This document shows positions 28,401 through 39,323 of a stretch of 64,000 bases of DNA, piece after piece. The position numbers were made by a program, and so were the translations under genes. Under the pieces are notes generated by a model. The model did not search any database. It was not told the DNA's origin and worked only from the letters and a program-made list of their open reading frames with translations. How positions within the stretch are numbered: the first letter of the stretch is position 1; every line of letters begins with the position of its first letter. The DNA is from Rhypophila decipiens (taxonomy: Eukaryota > Ascomycota > Sordariomycetes > Sordariales > Naviculisporaceae): positions 62,001 through 126,000 of the forward strand of contig MU858089.1 in the NCBI GenBank assembly GCA_033297075.1. Reading direction: 5' to 3'.

Positions 28401-30848
28401 TAGCGTCATGGCCATTCTATCTTTTGGGGCAAATCGACACTTCGAACTTCGACGCCAACAACCTATCGATGGCACTTGACCACGGAAAGGAGCAGCTATC
28501 AATGTCGGGACGGACAAGAGGTGGGAACTCTTGGAGGTATGGGTCAAAGGGAAGAGGAGGATGTTGGGAATGGAATGAACGGTGTATGGACACAACTATG
28601 GGACACGCCTCGGTCCTTGAAGGTTCTTTTCGCCGACGACAACGATCCAACCTTGCTTTGGTAGGTGACAAACTAGACAAGGTTTCGGGGTTGGAAGGGT
28701 GGCGATTTGTGAGGATCTGATGGGAAGGCGGTATCGATAGGAAGCAACTACCCAGGATTCCAAGAATGATCGATTGTGGACCTTCGTCTGGCAGGAGCGA
28801 GAGAAAAGGAGGCCGAGCACAGATGGCGAATTTAAGGTTGAAGATGCAAAGGCGGGACGATCTCGAGAGGGGCCCACCATACATAACAGTTCGTTGTACA
28901 GACCCAGGGAAGGAAGGAAACGATCAAGACCCGCAGGGAGAAAGAGGATGCTTGAGCCGAAAGATCGAACAACCAAGAATCCACCTCGACAGATTATCCA
29001 AAAAATTGAAAGGGTTGACATGCCTTGGCTTGCAGAGCCAACAAGCCAAGGAGGCGAAGTAGACAATATGGAGGAGCAAGTTGTTCGTAATATACCAATC
29101 GGATGGCTTCCGTCAGGGTACGAAAAGGCTGAAACTGTCACCTGGATATTGGCAAAGTGAATGGATCTTGCAGGAAAGGGCGGGAGCCGATCTTGATCCA
29201 TACAAGGCAGAAGAGATGGCTGACATCGGAAGACTTGGTGCTAACTTCCATCTGGAGGGTGCGATTATTGCATCATACATCCGACGAATATCGGTTGGGA
29301 GAATTCGGTCCGGGAATGGAGACAGACGCGCATCAGGCCATGAAATTCGATCCATGTCAGCCTGGAGTTCGACAATCCTAGAGTCCGTCGGACCGATACC
29401 AGTAGAGATATTGGCGTCATAGAAGGATACTCTCACTGGGGCGAGAGTCATTGAGTATTGTGGCGCCGACGCCCTCTGGAGTTAGCATCGTTGGTCTGGT
29501 TGGTCTGAGGGAACAACCCACCAACTTGGGTGCTGTTGGGATAGACGACGATGCTATGGTTGGCGCAGATCCCGGTTATTGAGATCCGATTGTGTCTGAG
29601 TCCTCACAGAAGTGTCTTGGACCCTTCCGGGTTGAATAACACCGTCAAGTAGTTCTCGCGTCAAGACTGGGTGAGCTTCAGGGGTAAGGGGCCGAGGGTT
29701 GACGGGGCAACGCCGCAGCCAAGTGAAAGTGAAAGTGGAATATCTTGGAGTTTGAAGTTCCGGAAACTTTGAGACTACGGTTTTGACACCTTCGTACAGG
29801 GGACCGTATCTGATCCAAGAAGCCTTGATCGTCGGTGACTCCAGTCACCCGGGTTCGTTTCCGATCCAATTATGACAATGGAATTGCCCAAGGGAGAACC
29901 GAGCTGCTTGGGCTGGTAGCTGTTGTTGGGTTCGCTTGCCGAACATGTTTCGGGGTCGGTTAACCACCCACGAAGACACTTTTGATAGCGGAAGCTTGCT
30001 AGGCCTGCTGATGAGAAATTCCCATCGGAGGAATATCTGTACATGTGTCACATAACCAGTGCTTCCAATAGCAAGCCTTGCGGCAAGGCGAGGTTACCTA
30101 TGTTTCGGTTAGGGGCCATAAAATAGAAGATGGAAGATATTATGAGATCAGGTATACCATATCGAGCATTGAGGCGTCAAAAGTCTAGGCCACAATATTA
30201 TGTGACATAGCCTCGGTCTTTCCCCGATGCCTTCTCGGTATCCGGGATATCCATCTTGCCGGTGACGCGTGGTCTCGATATGCTCCGCCGGATGACCACC
30301 AAGGCTCGCTATTTCTCGGGACAACTGGACCGAGATCAGTAGAGATGATGTTTCCAAAGAAAACCGAAAACCGTGCGTGGCTAAGTATCAGGGTTGAGCG
30401 CACTCATTGTCAGTCAGCTTTGAGCTGTTGAACGGCTGATATGCAACCTATCGAGTGTCGAGGAGATGGTCCAACTGAGAGGAGGCGCCTGCCTGTCTGC
30501 ATGTCTCAGGAAGCGCTATTGGACATGGATCGGCAAGGCTGTACCGCTCAAGGTGACTGTCAGAATTGTCAATGGGATCAGGTATGCCGAAATGCATGAG
30601 CCAGGCAGATGCTCCGGAATCTGTGACTGCTGACGGAGCTGACTGCTGAGGAGCAGAACACGAGTCACATCACAGGAAGGGCCAGCTGTATGGATACGCC
30701 ACTTGCTTGTGCGAGGGAATAATGATACAGGTGATGCTTCTTCCGCTATGCCGTTCGTGATAATTGCCCGTGTGGCCTAAGTACACTACTTGGGAATATC
30801 AACATGCAAGACAGCAATGTTCATATTTGGGATTTCGCCGAACGGCCT

Positions 30849-30884
30849 ATCCCTTTGGCTTGCAAATCGTCACATTTTGCCAAG
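30849..30884 (+). repeat. Left terminal inverted repeat of TIR element
   Basis: 36 bp. The core CTTGCAAATCGTCACATTTT differs from the right copy at one base here (C versus T). The inner 16 bp, GTCACATTTTGCCAAG, are identical to the right arm when inverted. Confidence 0.85.
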
Positions 30885-31343
30885 CACCAATAAAAAGGGG
30901 TAAAAACATGTGAAAAAACGGGGGCTACCCAAAAATACGTATTTTTGACCCAAGTTAGTCAAAAATACTCCTAAAACACGAAAATAACGCTAGTTAAAGT
31001 AGTAAGGGGTTCAATTTAAAGGCCTAAAAAAGGGTTTTTAAGAAGAGAGTAAAAAACAACAAATCGTTATAATAGTCTATAATAATATAATTAGAACAAA
31101 AAGACCATATTATTAAGTCATAAATAGTCTTAAATGAGCATTCTAGTACTTAGTAAACAGGTAGATTACAATAGAGTAGACTTTATAGCTAGTTTATACT
31201 ATATAGTACTTATCTTTTACCTTTCTATTACTCCCAATAATACTAATTTACTTCCTAGTTCTTAGTACTAGACTTATGGGGGTCTGGCGGCTTAGTCACA
31301 TCCGTGTGTATAGGAACAACCGAAAAAGAGTTCACAGTCATTT

Positions 31344-31430
31344 TTCCAACCACGGGCTCGAACCGTGGCCGCGTTGACTTGAAATTGTCACGAATCCACT
31401 AGCCTAGAACCCTACCACTAGGCCATGGAA
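31344..31430 (-). pseudogene. Degenerate tRNA-Glu(TTC)-like sequence inside TIR element
   Basis: Read on the minus strand this 87-nt stretch has an A-box-like TGGCCTAGTGG, a B box GGTTCGAGCCC in a paired CACGG/CCGTG T-arm, and an anticodon-arm-like GTGAC/GTCAA stem around ATTTCAA, giving anticodon TTC. The segment GGATTCGT...ACGCGGCC also resembles tRNA-Glu. The D-arm region appears duplicated (CTAGTGG occurs twice) and only five acceptor pairs form (TTCCA/TGGAA), so a standard cloverleaf cannot be drawn. I call it a tRNA-derived relic, or a structured RNA borrowing pol III boxes, not a working tRNA. Confidence 0.5.
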
Positions 31431-31451
31431 CCCTCCGCAAAAGGATGTCGA

Positions 31452-31478
31452 ATTTCAAGTCGAACGCCGACTTGAAAT
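31452..31478. repeat. Perfect 11-bp hairpin in TIR element
   Basis: Arms ATTTCAAGTCG and CGACTTGAAAT are perfectly complementary around a 5-nt loop, AACGC. The arm sequence repeats the anticodon-arm segment of the neighbouring tRNA-like sequence (GACTTGAAAT at about 31377), suggesting internal duplication of that piece. Confidence 0.8.
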
Positions 31479-31908
31479 CAAGGGTTATATACACATCGTG
31501 ACAATTATACTTAAAAAAATACATAAGTTTATTAGGTATATATATATAGTTAATCGAAATTAAGGTAGTTTAGCAAGTAGTCAACTTAGTAAGTGTAACG
31601 ACAGCGACATACCACACCACTGTGCCACAAGCCCTCAAAAGAGCACGATACTTAAACGGAAGAACCGCTGCTAGTATTGGTATGTATAGTTTGTATGACG
31701 ACGTATACAGTGGTTGTTCTGCATACAATCGTCACAGTAAGTAATTCTAATACATCTATTATTATACCTAATATAAGTGTCTATTCGCGATTATATAGCC
31801 TGAAATTCACTAGTTTATATAGCTAAAACACGGGTTTATTACTCTGTGAATCTTCGATAGATACGTGTTTAGCAGATGTACTAAAGTACCTAAGTACTTA
31901 TAAAGAAT

Positions 31909-31944
31909 CTTGGCAAAATGTGACAATTTGCAAGCTAAAAGGAT
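31909..31944 (-). repeat. Right terminal inverted repeat of TIR element
   Basis: 36 bp inverted copy of 30849-30884 with three transition differences. The sequence beyond its outer edge does not match the left flank in either orientation. Confidence 0.85.
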
Positions 31945-32619
31945 GTAACAGAGCACAGCACGTCTGCATCCGTTTTGTCACGAATACCGTATCTGTATTG
32001 TACAATACACGTAATTGTATGACGAATCACTACCGTATTACGTAACCCGTACAACCCGCCAGCCAGCTGGGTCGCGCCGTAACGGTGCTGCCCAGGCCCC
32101 ACCACCCCTGTGGAGGTTCCACAGACCCAATGACGCTAGCCAAGTTCTCCGAGCGGTCGGCACAAGGCCCGGGGCTTGGGGTGGAATTGCTGACGAAAGC
32201 GGAGCTGGGATGTCTTGCACAAGGGAGCTCACTGAATCAAGCTTTGGACAACTTCAGAATCAGGCACACGTTGCACTTTTGCTCACTTCGCGCTTGCAAG
32301 AAGCCCAAGATCTTATTTCGCAAAGAAGAAACCGATATCGCGACCACTCGAACCCCGACTAGAGTCTGCCGATTTCCGGAATTACGCCATCGACTGACGA
32401 GATACTTCATACTATTAACTTTGCTGCTAACAGACATCACGAGCGCCCTTGATCGACCGACGAACCGTTATACACTCCGACGCCGAAACCCGCTTGACTG
32501 AACACACTTCTTTCCCGACTATCCTGCCCGTCGCTGGCACTGCTGCAGCCCGGTCGTTTCGACGCTGACTTGACAGGTGTTTTTGGAATATTGCTTTGGA
32601 TTTGTTTGGGTAGACCAAC

Positions 32620-33912
32620 ATGAAGGCCATCTTCGCCGTCCCGGCGACATTGCTCCTTGTCTACCGCGCGCATTCACGCAAGTCGTTGACTCCTGCTGGC
32701 ATCTTTGCCGCGGTTCTGACAGCAATCGCGCATGCTGTCCACCCATGGAATCTTCCATTTGTCTTGCTTATTGTCTTCTTCTTGGCGGGGACAAGAGTCA
32801 CTCATGTAGGGGCTTATCTTCCTTTTCCTGTCACCCAATTGTATTTCTTTACCAGCTCCGTTACGTCCTCCGAGACATGCTTGTCTAACCAGCGCCTGCT
32901 TCATGTCCCATAGGTAAAAGAAAACATCAAATCTACTCTTACTTTGCACTCACGAGGAACATCGGGCGGTGAGGGTCCCCGGACCCACGTTCAGGTCTTT
33001 GCCAACTCGCTTACGGCTTCGATATTCTCTCTCCTCCATGCATACCAGCTACATACTCGCAAACAAGCTATGTTGAGCCAGCTTGTCCCCGGTAAAGGGA
33101 GCGGGAATATCGAGGATACGGGCAGTCTTTGTTTTGCATGGGGCGGCGACTTACTTGTGATCGGTATTATCGCCAACTATGCGTGCGTGGCGGCCGATAC
33201 CTTCAGCTCCGAACTTGGTATTCTCTCCAAGGGCCAGCCGCGGCTGATCACAAGCCTCACGTTTCGCAAAGTGCCACGCGGCACCAATGGGGGCGTCTCT
33301 GCTGTCGGTCTGGTTGCCGGCTTGATGGGCAGCATGGTGGTTGTTACCACTGCGATGTTGTTCTTGCCTTTCTGCCGTGAGGAGACTGTCGGGAAGCTGG
33401 GCGGCGGTCCGGAATGGACCAACAATCAAATGCGAACCCTCCTCTTGGGCTTAACGGCTTGGGGTTTCCTGGGCAGTGTGGTAGACAGCATCCTTGGGGG
33501 CTTGTTTCAAGCCAGTGTCAAGGATACGAGGAGTGGAAAGATTGTCGAGGGCGAGGGCGGAGTCAAGGTGTTGGTCTCCTCTGATGCTCCCGGTACGCAC
33601 ACAGGCAGCGAGCACGTTAGTCCCCAGGCTGAAATCAAGGCCGCCTTGTTGCATGGCGAGGGCAAAGATGCTGTTGAGCAACAAGGCACTGGGTCGGCTG
33701 TTGCCGAGGGTGATGCTTCATCCAAGTACGACCCGAAAGATAAGCACCGCCGTCCGAGCTTTGGAGACGAGAAGCCATCTCGCGTGGTCGAAAATGGTTG
33801 GGACTTGCTGGATAACAACGACGTTAACTTTTTGATGGCGTTCAGCATGAGTGTTGGGGCCATGGCTGTTGCTTCATGGTACTGGAATGTACCATTCTCC
33901 GTGTACCCATGA
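32620..33912 (+). CDS. TMEM19 / DUF92 family integral membrane protein
   Basis: Polytopic membrane protein of 394 aa. Exons 32620-32805 and 32914-33912 with a 108-nt intron (GTAGGG...CATAG); the join gives THVKENIKST, matching the TMEM19 pattern. Diagnostic stretches follow: SGGEGPRTHVQVFANS, then ADTFSSELGILSKGQPRLIT and PRGTNGGVSAVG, with hydrophobic segments through both halves. A polar, low-complexity insert of about 100 residues (roughly 240-345) precedes the last membrane segment. The DUF92 family includes plant VTE6, a phytyl-phosphate kinase, but a prenyl-phosphate role in fungi is inference only. SNF1 follows 779 bp downstream in the same direction, and nothing suggests a functional link. 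Confidence 0.9.
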
Positions 33913-37130
<3,218 letters not shown>

Positions 37131-38009
37131 TCTGGCCCTCTGTGCTCATCTTTTTAATTCTTTGAGGGTTCTCCCTCCGTGAGGCTTATCTGATACCTAT
37201 ATGGCGAGAGACGGTCATTTGCAGCTTGGGCGGTCTGTCTTTGTTCTTCTCGCTTCCCTCATCCACTAGTATTTCATCGTTACAACTTGGCCCCTTTCTG
37301 ATTCTGTCGTGATCTATTTACCTTTTTTTCTTCTTTTTACAGGAGTGGCAGCTATACTCGAGACAAAGCTCTCGTCAACGGTTCGATGATTCCCTTGCCA
37401 CGAATAGCTGCATAGCTGCATGCATTCACACATAAGAGACACATGTGCGCCACCATATCTAGTGGTTTCTGGTTTATCGCACGAATATTTGGAAGGCCGG
37501 AGGTATTTTGTCTTTGGGGCAATCATTAGCGAAATGGGAAAAAGTCGACATAATCTTTTGGCATGAGAGGCATCGTAATGCGTACTGGTAGTAGCATCGG
37601 GCTGGACATGATATTTGGAAGAGGGAGAAGAGAGAGAGATCGCGAGCGCTTTTTTGGCTCATAGATGGAATGAATGGATGCCAGCCAACACATTACGTGT
37701 CTCGGTGATGCTGTGAGTTCTGAGCCCCAAAGAACCAGGTATTTTATGCCATTTCTATCTGGAATGGTATCTATCATATAGATGCGTTGTTGTAGATAAG
37801 CATCAGAATAGCTCAATCTATTATTGTGTTGAAATGAAACTAACACTTGTAATGAGGAAATCCACTGTCAGTGATTAGAGAGAGAGGGAACGATATGTAG
37901 AGACGGGGGGGGAGGGGGCAAAAGAGAGAGAAAGGATAGATATAGTCTCGATGTTACCAGTTGGTGAGAAAAGAAACGAAGCAAAAAAAAGATCAGTACT
38001 TGCTTGGAC
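37131..38009. other. Intergenic region, SNF1 3' side to tRNA-Glu
   Basis: 879 bp with no gene. The left part is the SNF1 3' UTR. A run of G (about 37906-37920) and purine-rich tracts lie close to the 3' end of the tRNA-Glu gene. On the minus strand, T-rich runs just left of 38010 (near 37981-37990) could serve as the pol III terminator of that tRNA. Confidence 0.5.
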
Positions 38010-38100
38010 TCGGATACCGGGAGTCGAACCCGGGGCTGTTGAGAGAACAGACACTTCTGGGAAGTGAGAGTCAACGATGTTACCGCTACACCATACCCGA
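38010..38100 (-). tRNA. tRNA-Glu (anticodon CTC), with intron
   Basis: 91-nt gene. Acceptor stem TCGGGTA/TATCCGA (one G-T pair), D-arm GTGT/ACAT, anticodon stem GTTGA/TCAAC, T-arm CCGGG-TTCGACT-CCCGG. Anticodon CTC lies at 38066-38068. A 21-nt intron (38044-38064) sits in the usual position one base 3' of the anticodon. No CCA is encoded. The flanking T-rich sequence on the minus strand supplies a likely pol III terminator. Confidence 0.93.
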
Positions 38101-38377
38101 TCTGAAAAGCCGGGATGGCTTCCGATGGTTTGTTGGAAATCCAGCCGGGAGGCTTCGGTTTTGTTCTTTGGTCTAGACTTTTCTTTTTGTTATCTTGAGA
38201 TAGAGATAGACAGATAGTGGGGAAGCTCGTTAATAAGTGGTATGTGGGTCTTTAGGATATCTACGGGTGCCATTTCAAAAAGGAAGGGAAAAAAAAAGAA
38301 ATAAAAGAGTAAGGAACATTTAGAATATGAGAAAAGGTGAATTGACCTCGTTTGCTACGAGGTATTAAGTTCATAAT

Positions 38378-38448
38378 GCGTCAAGAGGGAATCGAACCCC
38401 CCCCTCAACCTTGGAAGGGTTGAATCCTAACCACTAGACCATTGACGC
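38378..38448 (-). tRNA. tRNA-Gly (anticodon TCC)
   Basis: 71-nt intronless tRNA. Acceptor GCGTCAA/TTGACGC is perfectly paired, D-arm GTCT/GGAT, anticodon stem CAACC/GGTTG with loop CTTCCAA (anticodon TCC at 38413-38415), and T-arm GGGGG-TTCGATT-CCCTC. It is 277 bp upstream of tRNA-Glu on the same strand. A MITE lies 72 bp beyond its 5' end. Confidence 0.94.
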
Positions 38449-38520
38449 TTGTCTTAGCTGGGTGATGATTTAGGATCAGAAGACTTATCCTTATGGAGAG
38501 ATGCCGGGAACTATTTCTTT

Positions 38521-38864
38521 AGGCGTCTAATATACAGGCACCAGTCCTCTCATATACGGGCACCAGTCTTCGTATTTCCTTTTTGGAATAGAGGCTTTAA
38601 CTGGCCATTATAGAAGCTTTGACTAGTTAGAATAAAGGCCTTAACTGGCTAGAATAAAGGCATTTACTGGCTAGAATAACGGTATTTACCGGCCAGAATA
38701 AAGGCCCTATATAGTTGGAATAAATGCCCTGGCCGGCTCGAATAAATGCCTTGACTGGCTCGAATAAATGCCTTGACTGGCTCGAATAAAGGCCTCAGGT
38801 CTGGAAAGTCAAATTGGACTGATGCTTGTATATGAGAGTAGTGGTGCCTGAATATTAGGCGCCT
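38521..38864. mobile_element. 344-bp MITE with minisatellite core
   Basis: Short non-coding element bounded by 37-bp inverted repeats (38521-38557 and 38828-38864) that match at 33 of 37 positions and begin with the near-palindrome AGGCGCCT. It is flanked by a possible 6-bp target-site duplication TTCTTT (38515-38520 and 38865-38870), though T-rich sequence makes a chance match possible. The centre is a 22-bp tandem repeat. It has no coding capacity. It lies 72 bp upstream of the 5' end of tRNA-Gly. Confidence 0.82.
38585..38799. repeat. 22-bp minisatellite, about 9.8 copies
   Basis: Nine full and one partial copies of a unit resembling CGAATAAATGCCTTGACTGG plus CT. The two copies at 38739-38782 are identical to each other and copies become more divergent leftwards, suggesting recent expansion from the right. 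The array fills the centre of the MITE. Confidence 0.9.
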
Positions 38865-39323
38865 TTCTTTACTTTCTTCATTTCCGACATGCTGAGCGGA
38901 TCGCAGGATATTGAAGATTATTTCGCGGCGTGATGGAATCCGGTTCTCTGAAAGGTACAGGGCTGCGATGTATGACTCTGAAGCGGAGCTCGACTTGGGC
39001 CAGGGTCATTCTATCTCCACGTCCGTTTACACCACACCAGGCAAGGAAACGAGATCCAATTTGGATCTTCATTTGGCCATGAGAAACAAATGCTTAAGAG
39101 CTGCCATGCCTATGAACTAAACAGATCTTTCCCCAACCTCTCATCAACATCATGAGGATGTGCCGATTACAACCCGATATGAGGACCAACCCTAATGTAT
39201 GTTTGTTTGTTCGCAATCTGTTGCAACGCCATAGTTCCGGGGGACTCGTAACCATCATTCATTAGGGAGAGATATTAATCATCAAGACGTGGTACGTTAA
39301 ACTCCATAACAGGACAAATGATC
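38865..39323. other. Intergenic region, MITE to DPB2 3' end
   Basis: 458 bp with no recognisable gene; it should contain the 3' UTR of DPB2. A 69-codon open frame here has no recognisable features. Confidence 0.5.

Larger units (their letters stand above)
30849..31944. mobile_element. AT-rich TIR element (non-autonomous DNA transposon-like)
   Basis: A 1,096-bp AT-rich block begins and ends in 36-bp terminal inverted repeats (30849-30884 and 31909-31944) that match at 33 of 36 positions; all three differences are C/T or G/A transitions. No transposase or other open frame of useful length lies inside, so this is a non-autonomous or decayed DNA element. It contains a tRNA-Glu-like sequence at 31344-31430 and a perfect 11-bp hairpin at 31452-31478. 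No clear target-site duplication is seen next to the TIRs, so the exact ends and superfamily are unresolved. The base composition contrasts sharply with the flanks. Confidence 0.8.
14240..32619. other. 18.4-kb gene-free tract upstream of the transcription factor
   Basis: No supportable gene is visible. Open frames are short (200 codons or fewer), lie opposite each other on both strands and match no family I recognise. The left end should hold the promoter and 5' leader of the zinc-finger gene; a G-quadruplex-type motif lies at 14972-14996. Other features are a (CACGT)-type pentamer array at 22384-22404 and a TIR-bounded element at 30849-31944. Most of the tract is not notably AT-rich apart from that element, so wholesale RIP degradation is not obvious by eye. 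It could be regulatory DNA, non-coding transcripts or decayed repeats. Confidence 0.6.

Noticed and set aside
28596..29201. 201-codon open frame on the minus strand, with a 128-codon frame opposite it
   Set aside because: Both strands are open over the same bases, neither has a known motif, and no splice-joined extension is evident.
30841..31952. Target-site duplication for the TIR element (TA, 3-bp, 8-bp and 9-bp options)
   Set aside because: None of the flanking sequences match on both sides; superfamily left open.
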